A stretch of 64,000 bases of DNA from Triatoma infestans (lineage: Eukaryota > Arthropoda > Insecta > Hemiptera > Reduviidae): NCBI GenBank assembly GCA_011037195.1, contig JAAEAF010005085.1, forward strand, positions 1 to 64,000. Direction: 5' to 3'. Below the pieces are notes generated by a model. The model ran no database searches, was not told where the DNA came from, and saw only the letters and a list, made by a program, of their open reading frames with translations. The position numbers and the translations under genes were made by a program. This document shows positions 55,466 to 64,000 of the stretch, in pieces (position 1 is the first letter of the stretch; every line of letters begins with the position of its first letter).

Positions 55466-56388
55466 TGTCCGAGCCTTACGCCGATTCTTAGGGTTGTGCT
55501 CGTGGTATCGCAGGTTTGTTCCGGACATGGCAACGTTGGCAGAACCCCTGAACCAGTTACTAAGAAAGAAGCGAAAATGGGCTTGGGGCGAGATCCAAGA
55601 AAAAGCCTTCCAATCTCTCAAAATTAAGTTGACGACCTCACCGCTGCTAGCTCGACCTAAGTTCGAACACCCATTCGTACTACAAACGGACGCTAGCAGC
55701 ACAGGATTAGGCGCAGTCCTGTCCCAAATAATTGAGGGCCGCGAATATGTTATAGCCTATGCAAGTCGGACTCTTACGACCGCCGAAAGAAAGTACTCAG
55801 TCACGGAACTGGAATGTCTGGCAGTGGTCTGGGCAGTACGCAAGTTTCGTCCGTATTTGGAAAGGTACAGATTCACTGTTATTACTGACCACAGTAGCCT
55901 CCGCTGGCTGCAAAACCTCCGTAACCCTACGGGACGTTTGACTCGATGGGCATTAGAACTACAGGAATGGGATCTCAACTTGCAGTATCGGCCGGGAGCT
56001 TCCCATCATGTACCGGATGCCTTATCGCGTCTCACGGAAGACCAGTTCCCAGTTGACGCTGAAGAATTGTCCTTAGATGGAGTAGAAATGCGGAGAGTGT
56101 TTAACGAAGCTGCGGCGGTTGAGGAAATAGTTCCGGCAGACACAAGTCAGGATTACGCGGAAGACCGTTGGTATACTAATAAAATGCAAGACGTGAAAGA
56201 ACGACCAGCTCAGAATCCAGATTGGCGGATCGAGGGTGGAGAGTTGTACGTGCATAGGTACGACCCGAAGTACGAACAATTGGATGAGCTGGGTGGACGC
56301 TGGAAACTAGTAGTCCCCCGACCGAGAAGGTGTATGGTTATTTCGGAAAATCACGACCGACCTGAATGTGGACACTTGGGAACCCACA
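55466..56388 (+). pseudogene. Gypsy RNase H and integrase zinc-finger start
   Basis: CSWYRRFVPDMATLAEPL (end of RT/connection), then RNase H: PFVLQTDASSTGLGAVLSQ, YSVTELECLAVVWAVRKFR, RFTVITDHSSLRWL and ARLTRWALELQEWDL-type sequence followed by GASHHVPDALSRL. The catalytic D..E..D pattern is intact. It ends with the first part of the integrase HHCC finger (CGHLGTHK). A one-base change in an A-run near 56388 breaks the frame. Confidence 0.9.
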
Positions 56389-57278
56389 AAAACCTATCGA
56401 CGAGTAGCGGGAGCGTATTTCTGGCCAGGAATGTTCCGGGATATTTACAAATATGTAAAACGTTGTCGGAGTTGTCAGCAGAATAAATACGACCAGCAGA
56501 AGCCCCCAGGTCTTATTAACCCTAGGCGAAGGGACGGTCCTTGGGAGATCGTAGCTACCGATTTAATGGGTCCTTACCCTCGTACCAGTGCCGGCCATAA
56601 ATACATTTTGGTATTTCAGGACCGTTTCACCAAGTGGGTGGAAATCATACCTCTACGTTCGGCAACCGGGAAAGTGATAGCAGATCAGGTGAGAAAGTTA
56701 ATCTATCGCTGGGGAGTTCCCCAGTCACTACTCTCCGATCGTGGAACACCCTTCTTAAACAAGACCCTGCAAGAATTGGCAGAGACGTTCAAATTTCGTT
56801 GTGCATATACCCCACCATATCACCCACAAGCGAATTTTGTGGAGCGGACGAACAGAACGATTAAGCCAATGCTCACTACTTTTGTGAGTGATAATCAGAG
56901 GGACTGGGATAAATATCTGTCTGAATTTATGTATGCCATTAACTCATCCACTCATGATTCCACCGGATTCTCTCCGGCCTTCCTCAACTTGGGGCGCGAA
57001 TTGCCTCAGCCAAATACATGGAGGAATGAAGTTTCGGGGAATTTACCTAGCCTAAGTGAAACTCCGCAAGAGTGGGCACGTCGCTTTGAAGTGTTGTCAA
57101 ACGTGAGGGCACAAGCCGAAGAAAACTTGATAAAATCGGGTGAACGCCAGGCTCGAAACTATAATAAACACCGGAGAACAGCAAGATTCACAGAAGGGGA
57201 GCTCGTTCTACGTCGAACTCATAAACTGTCTTCCGCCGCCAAACGTTACAGCGCCAAACTTGCTCCACGGTATGAGGG
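56389..57278 (+). pseudogene. Gypsy integrase
   Basis: Rest of the HHCC finger (YFWPGMFRDIYKYVKRCRSCQ), then the DDE core: VATDLMGPYPRTSAGHKYIL, LLSDRGTPFLNK and PPYHPQANFVERTNRTIK with the catalytic Asp, Asp and Glu in place. The C-terminal domain follows (FTEGELVLRRTHKLSS...KLAPRYEG). A frameshift near 57278 diverts the last part. The remaining C-terminal residues continue in another frame to about 57440. Confidence 0.9.
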
Positions 57279-57473
57279 CCTTTTCGCGTATCTGGGATCC
57301 TCTCGCCCACGGTGTACCAGCTGGCCACCATGCGTGGCAAAAACGTGGGTAATTGGCACATTTCACAGATAAAACGGTACTACTATCCTCCCAATGAATC
57401 CACATCCTTTCCATCTGCGATGACGTCTGGGGAAGCCAGGAAATGATACCGTTCCCTGGCCTTGATGGAGGGG

Positions 57474-58219
57474 TGTGACGTAAAGTCAAATATATTAAAT
57501 AGTGTATACAATATACACTATTAATAGTGTATATTAATATAGTGTATATGAATATATAATATAGAAATAAGTAGTGGGGTAGTGGGGAGAGAGCTCACCA
57601 GGCGAGCGAGTGGTGGGGGGAGAAAGGGCTGTGTAGCCGAGAGTGCTGGAGTGGGGCCATTCTGCTCTGGCGAGCGAGAAGATACCGACCGAAACTGTAT
57701 AAACTGAACCCACTAAGAGGACAACTTTGGAGTGCACTCCGCGAAACGACGAAAATAGGAGCGATTCAGGCTCAGGGTCCGCCATCATCTGTCTGGCCGG
57801 TAGGAAGTACCACTGCAAGTCACCAAGAGGCTCGAAAGGTACTGTGTGGGGTGGAAGTGGGGTCACCCTGTTCTCTCCCCTTTTAACAACCCTGGTTGGA
57901 CACAGAGAACGAGAACTAATAGAGACGCTAGATAATTTTCAATTGTTGTAAATAACATTAGAAATAAGCTAGGTTAAGTTAGATATTAAGTTAGGCTAAA
58001 TAAGAAGGAATCATTTTTGTGTTTGTGTTACGTATTTATTTTTATTTTTTTTTTCATTTGTTCATTTGAATTGTAGGAAGTATATAGTAGCAGAGGTACT
58101 GTAATAAACGTCATTCGCAATCTGACCGCTCTCTTTAATTTTTTTCCTGTTTTTTTTTGTTTTTTTTCAAAACCACTTAATTGCCCCACCTCCCTCTTCC
58201 CAACGTTATTAACGTTACA
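57474..58219 (+). repeat. Gypsy 3' LTR
   Basis: 746 bp, the same ends as the 5' LTR. It lacks the 16-bp segment AGAGCGAGAGTAGTCC. It is preceded by the polypurine tract GATGGAGGGG. Confidence 0.9.
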
Positions 58220-58439
58220 AGTTTAAGTAACTATATTGCTCTAACATCTCTTTACGGCTCAGTTAGGATTAATAAATGTTATTGTGTTCAAATTTGCACG
58301 CATTAGCCTGATGTTGCTTTGTGGTATAGAACAAACTTCGGTTCATGTACTAACTTACACCGATACATTGGTGAAAAATGAAAATTTTAGAAACACATAA
58401 TCCTTAGTTGAGAAACAGTGAGTATTAGAAAATGTAGTA

Positions 58440-59011
58440 CATGAAAATCAAGAGGAACTGATGATGCAGAAGAAGTTGTTTTCCTTCCACGCATTAAACT
58501 GGATAGAACTGATGCCAATACAAGTAGGCTAACTTTTGTTCCACGCAGACAATTCCCTATAGATTTAGCACTTGCTATAACTATTATTAAGTCTCAAATA
58601 CAGAGAATTAATAATGTTGGACTACATGTGGATAGACACTCCTATTTAGCCAAGGACAACTATGGGTTGCTTGTGACATTGTTGAGATTTTGTTCAAAAT
58701 AAGCAATAAAAAGTCAACGTCCTAAACTTCTAAAAATGTTGTTTGGAAACAAGTTTTATAACTATACATTTTGCCCTTGGGCTTGTTTATGTGTTTTATT
58801 TATTCTTACATTTCTTTTTAGACAGGCCTCCACCCCGGGGGGTTGGGCGCCATTGAGCCTAGGCCCTAGCGATATTCGTTGATATTGCAAATTCGGCTGG
58901 ACGGATTTTCAGGCGGTTTTGCACCATTTGACACAAACTTTTCTGGAGAACGTTGTGAATGGTGAGTGAGGGATTGGCCGTCAAAGACGCCAGGAGACGG
59001 AGCGCTCCTAG
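58440..59011 (+). mobile_element. Helitron 3' end with helicase relic
   Basis: The frame from about 58464 to 58701 encodes EEVVFLPRIKLDRTDANTSR and VPRRQFPIDLALAITIIKSQ. This is the C-terminal region of the Helitron Rep/PIF1-like helicase (normally '..PRI...RRQFPIRLAFAMTINKSQGQ'); the last motif is decayed. A stop at 58699-58701 ends it. Downstream lies CAAATTCGGCTGGACGGATTTTC and a terminal AGGAG...CTCCT hairpin ending in CTAG before a T (59008-59012), which fits the Helitron 3' end rule (CTRR then T). The 5' part is missing. Confidence 0.75.
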
Positions 59012-59615
59012 TGTTTATATATACATATATATAAGAAAATAGTACTTTTAGTACCATAATTTGGCATTCCTGTCATCAATTGCTCAAATAGCTGTTTGAC
59101 CATTATAATATACAGGTCCTCTAGATATCTGCATTTTAAAAGAACAGCGTTCATCAATACGATTACTGGTTTCTGAAACCATCCTTCTTTTTACATACTT
59201 TAATTATAAAGTGCATTGTAGAAAATTCAACAATTAAGAAGCCATTGCTAGTTGACATCAACTTATAAAGGCATTATTTGTTCAGTAGTATCACCAACCA
59301 TCATAACATTCAGCCTTAAAAAAACTGTTGCAAAACAAAGCCTCCACAATACATGTAGGTCGCACGAGGTATCTCACCGAGCGATAATTTCAACAGAAAA
59401 TGGAACAAATATCTAACTAGTCAAAACAAAATTAGCAATGAGTGAAAATCAAGCCATTGCGATAACGTGATAACGAGAAAGTGAAAAATAGAGCAGAAAA
59501 AGGATGCTGTGAACCACTTCTCAGCAAACCAGATATTAGGTTATTATTCGTTATATTATATTATGTAGTTATTAGGCTAAAACCTAACTGAAGTTTGTCA
59601 GTTTCGCACAGTATA
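59012..59615. other. unassigned AT-rich stretch
   Basis: Begins with a TATATATACATATATATAA tract right after the Helitron end. No gene was recognised. Confidence 0.4.
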
Positions 59616-59799
59616 ATGATGTTCAGCCTTGATAAGTGTCTTAGACCTTCAAAAAGAAAATGGCAAATAAGGATTCTACCGCATATAAAGTTAAATAAAA
59701 TAGTAGTGAAAAGAACTAGTAAATTTAAACGGCTAGAATCGAATATAGAATTTCCAGGAAATAATACGGGACAGCAGTTCCTAATTATGATATGAGAAG

Positions 59800-60285
59800 A
59801 AGAAGGGAAAAGCTTCGAACCTTTCTGGCCTTATAAAATATTTAATTTTCTAAAAACTATTTGTCCTAGAATAAAAACAAAAAATTAAAAAATGGTTCAT
59901 TACTGATAGAAACGAAAGCAAATAATGAGAATGCAAACGCTTTGCTGGAATTCGAAGGCATAAAAGTAAAGGTGGGACTACATAAAAGTCTCAATTATTC
60001 TAATGGGTGTTATACAGCTATGAATTTTACATTGCACAGAGGAAGAAATATTAAATGAATCTAAATCGGAAGGCGTTGTTGAAGTGAAGAGACTGCACAA
60101 AACAGACAAACTCCAGTACTTGTTTTAACTTTTAAGGGATCTCAACCGCCAGAGATGTTGGGCATCAGGCCATATTGCTAACAACTGTAAGAGTGGCGAC
60201 CGCTGTAAAATAAGCTCCTTAGAAATGCATCAGAATGAGTGTTCTGCCGCCTTTATGCATCAATTGCAATGGTCCTTTGTGGGAG
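59800..60285 (+). pseudogene. LINE ORF1 (nucleic-acid-binding) relic
   Basis: Translated pieces include KSFEPFWPYKIFNFLKTICP, LLEFEGIKVKVGLHKSLNYS, EEEILNESKSEGVVEVKRLH and VLTFKGSQPPE, matching the central domain of jockey/X-type ORF1 proteins. A zinc-knuckle stretch follows in another frame (RCWASGHIANNCKSGDRC). Family role: RNA binding in the retrotransposition particle. Frames change at least three times. Confidence 0.7.
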
Positions 60286-60289
60286 TGAC

Positions 60290-61570
60290 CATTTCCCTAT
60301 AGTCATCAGCTCGGAACAACAAAGTCTAGGCGATATGACCTGTTAGATGGTCATTTAAAACAAGCGCAATAGGATAAATTTACAGAATTAGCTAACTTCT
60401 GCAGAAGTATACTCTTCTCGAATATAGATGAGGAAATGGATTACATAAACAACGTCTTAATAAGCAGCGGATCATTCAATCACAATAACTGGAAAATCTT
60501 TATGAAGATGTCCTCCGCCTTGGTGGAATGATGATTGCAGAGTCGCAATAAAAGAGAGGAAAAAAGCCCTAAGACATTTCCACTGACAACTTCGGAAGTG
60601 AATCTCGCCAGATATAAAATGTTAAGAGCTAGAGCGAGAAGAATTATCAAAGAAAGAAGAAAAGAGTCTTGGAGACAATTCATTCAACTATCTCTCAATC
60701 TACACCTTCAACTCAGATATGGAGGACAATTAAAACTATAATGGGCATCAGACCTGGTCACCAGGTTCCAGGTTTAAATATAAATGGCACAATTAAAACA
60801 GATGACCGGGAAATAGCGGAATGTCTGGCCGAAACATATGCGAGTGTTTCTAGATTGGAATAGTATTCTCAGGTATTTCAATCTATCAAACAGGAAGAAG
60901 AGAAAGAGAGACAGATTTTCTTGATGAAAATGACCAGCCAACTTACAACATGCCTTTAAAACTGTGGGAGTTGGAATGGGCACTATCAAAATCTAAAGAT
61001 ACTTGTCCAAGAACTGACAATGTTCATTACATGTTTTTAAAACATTTAAACCGGAAAATAAGTTATATTTATTAAGGTTCTATAACAAAATAAGGAACTC
61101 CAGACAATTTTCAAAGGTCTGGAGGACGGCGATCACCATCCCGATTTTAAAGGAGGGTAAAGATAAATATTATCCCAAATCTTACCGTCCAATTACCCTG
61201 ACTAGCTGTTTATGAAAAACCTTAGAGAGAATAATAAGTAGAAGATTGATGTGGTTTCTAGAATCCGAACAGTTCATAAGCAAAGAGCAAACTGGCTTCA
61301 CACGTAGTCACAGTACGATGGACCCCCTTAGTCATTCTTGAAAACATTTATCAAAACCTTCGTACAAAAACATAATTTGCTCACTGTATTTTTCGGTATT
61401 GAAAGAGCCTTTGACATGGTCTGGAGACACGGCATCCTCAAGCAATTATATGAGTTTCCACTGATAAGTCAAAATCAGTATTTTCTTGATCAACATCCTC
61501 GTTCGAAGGAGCAGGATCTGTAGAGTGAGAAACGGTAGGTTCAATTGTAGGTTTCAGTAGCTGTAGATCT
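60290..61570 (+). pseudogene. LINE ORF2 relic (endonuclease end, linker, RT)
   Basis: Joins directly to the zinc-knuckle region. SDHFPIVISSEQQS is the last endonuclease motif, so most of the endonuclease is deleted. Then come WWNDDCRVAIKERKKALRHF, RARARRIIKERRKESWRQF, TSQSTPSTQIWRTIKTIMGI-type sequence and RT blocks (ALSKSKDTCPRTDNVHYMFL, WRTAITIPILKEGKDKYYPK). The RT catalytic box is not visible. The element ends or is cut near 61570. Confidence 0.7.
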
Positions 61571-61579
61571 TCCTGGGAC

Positions 61580-62276
61580 CTAATCAAATTCGGAACAGCC
61601 AGAGAACTCTTCTTTACCCACAGAGAACAGAAGATCCTGTCTCTTCAAGTCTTTAAATTGAATAAATAATTTAAATTCAAGAGGAGAAAGCATTTCATTA
61701 ATATAGATTTTCTGGTTATTCTTATCATCATTTTTTAATTTATCTTTATTCAGTTTAGCCTTCTTTATAAAGTTGCTTTTCATGGAAGAGTGTAAAAATT
61801 TTACAATAATCGAAGGAGAATGATTACCTCGGCCAAATTTCCGACGATAAATGTAGTCGACATTCTCAATTTTTAAATCAATTTCGATTGTTTTGGCAAT
61901 GCCCTCTACGACAGAGTAAAGGTTTTCATTTTCCAGGAGTGGAATATTATCTATTTTAATTGAATTTAGAAACGGAATTTGTGAACAGAAGAGAATTTCA
62001 CGATTTAAGGTGTCACGATTTAAATATTTATTTTCAGTAATCAGAGTAGAAATATTTTTCTTACAAACCTTTAAATCTTTTTCCAAATTTGTACATAATT
62101 TTTTAAAATCATTCTAAGTTTTGCTCTAGAGCTGATTGTTCCCTACGCACAGCTGTAATATCGCTGGATAGTGAGTCCAGTGTAGAAATAACAAGAATGT
62201 TCAGATCATCACTCCCACCACTAACTTTCTGCTAAACCCCACTACTAGCACTGCCTGTTTGCTTGTTATCTGACAT
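61580..62276 (-). pseudogene. LINE ORF1p relic (coiled coil plus RRM-like)
   Basis: Minus frame 62086-61580 encodes NLYSVVEGIAKTIEIDLKIE, VDYIYRRKFGRGNHSPSIIV, KFLHSSMKSNFIKKAKLNKD and IYINEMLSPLEFKLFIQF. This is the L1-ORF1-like 'FP/RRM' domain common in insect LINE ORF1 proteins. Upstream on the minus strand, an ATG at 62276 begins MSDNKQTGSASSGV, then LDSLSSDITAVRREQSALEQ (a predicted coiled coil). Stops near 62233 and 62115 interrupt it. Confidence 0.75.
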
Positions 62277-62509
62277 AGTTTCAAGTTCACAAAACTAAGC
62301 ACCACAAAGAGAGAAAAAAGTAAAGAAATAATTTAAAAAACTATAATATTTTCCAAAATAACAACTTTTTCACAAAAAAGAAAATTAGAAAAAGTGAATA
62401 GTATAAAAAGGAACTAAGTTGCGGAAATTTATACAATCCTATGAAAAATAAATCGATAAAAACCACTAAAAAGGCAAAAGAACGATAAGAACAGATGTGC
62501 ACTCCACCA

Positions 62510-63103
62510 ATGCGCTAGGCCAACTTTTAATATATTTAACTAGTGTCAAACTTAAGCCCATTCAGTGTCCAAGGTTCTATTTTTGGAGAGATCGAACATA
62601 CAGGTACAGGAATGGTTATATTGTCTACCAGGCAGAAATTTTTAAAACGCATGCCCAAAGGTAAAGTGTTTGTATTTGTCCTAGCGTATTCCTAACAAAT
62701 TGAGGATTGTAAATGACTTCATAGGCGACATGATTTTTTCCCCTGTAGGTTTAAATTTATTGATGGTTGAACTTTTCGAAATCTATGAAAATGTACGCAT
62801 GTGCTTTATTTGTGAGAAACTAAGATCATTTTGCTCTGACCAGGTTTCTAAATTTGCAACAGTAATTTGTAAATTCGTTTTGCTTTCTCTACACTTGGAG
62901 CACTGCTAAAGATTACCAAGTCGTCGGCATATAATATTCCAGAAACAGGGACTGCTATACAGGATATAATACTATTTATAGCGACTGTGAATAAGATGGG
63001 GCTAAGAATGCTACCCTGAGGCACTCCATTTTCCTATAGAAAAGGTGATGATAGTTCTTGTTTAACTTTTACTCTAAACGTACGCATTTTTAAAAAAATT
63101 TGT
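62510..63103 (-). pseudogene. LINE reverse transcriptase palm relic
   Basis: Minus-strand translation gives RTFRVKVKQELSSPF, a stop, then ENGVPQGSILSPILFTVAIN and the catalytic box SGILYADDLVIFSSAPSVEK with both Asp residues. Homology continues raggedly to about 62510 (LGMRFKNFCLVDNITIPVPV). It lies on the right of the ORF1 relic in the same strand, which is the reverse of the order expected for one minus-strand element, so the two are probably separate insertions. Confidence 0.75.
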
Positions 63104-64000
63104 ATGAAAGCAGGGAGATTTATAGGAAATGGGAGGGCCTCTGTAGGTTTATTAATTTTTGTACGAAAAAACTGTTCTTTTGAGTTCTTTGTAGAAAAAT
63201 GTAATAGCTGTTTTTTATGTATACATGCTAAAATTAGAGATAGAGATTTTATTTTGGGTTCGGTCTATTGGTCTCCCTCATTAAATGACTCTGATATTGT
63301 TGCTTCCTTTTCTGAAGACCTGTATTCTTTAATTCTATAATATCCTATACTAAAATTATTATTGGAAGGATTTTAATTCCCGGGTAGGTTTACTGGACGA
63401 ATTGGATGAGGAGATATTTGAGAGCACTTTACTCAAAGGCAATTGGATTTCACATGATATGTAAAAAAAGGGGTTCCCTGCTGACTGATATCTTCAGCGA
63501 ATATGGTTTTTTGTATGTAACGGGAGAGCACCTGGTGATGAGAAGGGTAATTTTACTTTTGTTAGTAGACAAGGGTGCAGTGTAATTGATCTTGTGTGGG
63601 CCAATATGCCTTGTGCATCTATTGTCCATAAATTTGAAATTAAGAATAATTTTTTTTTTCAGATCATAATATTTGTATTCTATCATTATATGCTTCCACT
63701 GTAAACTCTAATAAGAATAAAAACCATAATTACACTATAAGCTTTCTAAAAAGAAATTGACAGATTTAAATCTTTGTTACCGGATGAATTTCCGGTTCCT
63801 GCAGATTCTCTTATAAATTTATATGAAAAAGATTTACTTTTCAAAATTTTGATACATGATTTGATGTTGATTCTGGTATTTTATTAAACAAAACTGTAAA
63901 TAAAGCTCATAATTTTGGCAATACTGACCAAAAACCCTGTTTCAATCAGGACTGTTATTGGCTAAGAAAAAAGTAAAAGACTAACTGAAGTTATGTAAAA
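63090..64000 (+). pseudogene. LINE APE endonuclease relic, runs off the window
   Basis: The plus frame from 63104 encodes NGRASVGLLIFVRKNCSFEF and RDFILGSVYWSPSLNDSDIV, the middle endonuclease motifs. After frameshifts: NSRVGLLDELDEEIFEST near 63380-63430, FVTRQGCSVIDLV-type sequence near 63550-63600 and SDHNICILSLYAS near 63660. Near 63935, KPCFNQDCYWLRKK resembles the linker before RT. It meets the minus-strand RT relic at about 63103 in opposite orientation, so an inversion or two insertions are possible. Confidence 0.7.

Larger units (their letters stand above)
53333..58219 (+). mobile_element. Ty3/Gypsy LTR retrotransposon, gag-less, frameshifted
   Basis: About 4.9 kb: LTR (53333-54091), primer-binding site just after, pol from 54119 to about 57440 in at least five frame segments (protease, RT, RNase H, integrase), a purine tract GATGGAGGGG (57464-57473) and a second LTR (57474-58219). 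Only about 25 bp separate the primer-binding site from the pol-like frame, so gag is missing; there is no env. The LTRs are nearly identical, which argues for a recent insertion. No convincing target duplication was found. Confidence 0.9.
59620..61570 (+). mobile_element. jockey/X-like LINE relic (ORF1 to RT)
   Basis: Plus-strand relic in many frames. ORF1-like sequence lies at about 59800-60280. A jump to the last part of the endonuclease (SDHFPIVISS near 60290-60320) follows. The ORF2 linker with GRKR-rich helices is at 60530-60860, and RT pieces at 60950-61560 (PITLTSC type, IISKEQTGFTR type, RVRNGRFNCRF). Deletions, frameshifts and stops are frequent. Confidence 0.75.

Noticed and set aside
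53328..58224. Target-site duplication for the Gypsy element
   Set aside because: The flanks read AATGT on the left and AGTTT on the right; similar in composition but not the same, so not claimed.

Overview
This window is intergenic, repeat-dense, AT-rich DNA from a eukaryotic nuclear genome, most likely an arthropod and probably an insect. The evidence is its mix of elements: Penelope-like (PLE), R1-, Dong/R4-, jockey/I-type LINEs, BEL/Pao and Ty3/Gypsy LTR elements, a Helitron and tRNA-derived SINEs, with many (TA)n, (GT)n and (TAA)n tracts. I found no host protein-coding gene, no functional tRNA or rRNA gene and no CRISPR array. Nearly everything recognisable is a mobile element or its relic.

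Layout. 1-12 kb: copies of one diverged host repeat (the 'CCGGAA repeat', named here for its recurring CACCGGAAATAC and CCGGAAGTGCGA blocks), a jockey LINE tail (2.6-2.9 kb), a cluster of PLE ends (7.1-8.2 kb), a SINE-like tRNA head (9.6 kb) and a LINE tail (11.6-12.0 kb). 12.1-15.6 kb: an R1-clade LINE on the minus strand and a Dong/R4-like LINE on the plus strand meet head-to-head at a (TAA)n tract. 16-25 kb: more CCGGAA repeats, an RNase H-bearing LINE tail (18.1-18.8 kb), a SINE with a clear target duplication (21.65-21.85 kb) and a 480-bp palindromic PLE-derived element (23.0-23.5 kb). 25-31 kb: mostly unassigned. 32.3-38.8 kb: a nested locus in which a CCGGAA repeat holds a SINE and a PLE, and the PLE holds a rearranged BEL/Pao element. 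39-43 kb: a 27-bp minisatellite, a shared 185-bp module and another PLE end. 43-46.7 kb: a degraded LINE with endonuclease, RT and RNase H parts. 50.7 kb: a possible mariner relic. 52.5-52.9 kb: a SINE. 53.3-58.2 kb: a Gypsy element with near-identical LTRs, no gag and several frameshifts. 58.4-59.0 kb: a Helitron 3' end. 59.6-64 kb: at least three further LINE relics in both orientations.

The most interesting theme is a set of about a dozen hammerhead-ribozyme-like motifs (CTGANGA, short stem II, GAAA, tiny palindromic stem III, TC) in PLE ends. They fall into four sequence groups, called PLE-A to PLE-D here. PLEs are already known to carry minimal hammerheads thought to act as dimers, so the class is not new. 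The specific families, the head-to-head palindromic element and the nested locus may not have been described. All elements appear defective: truncated, frameshifted or internally deleted.
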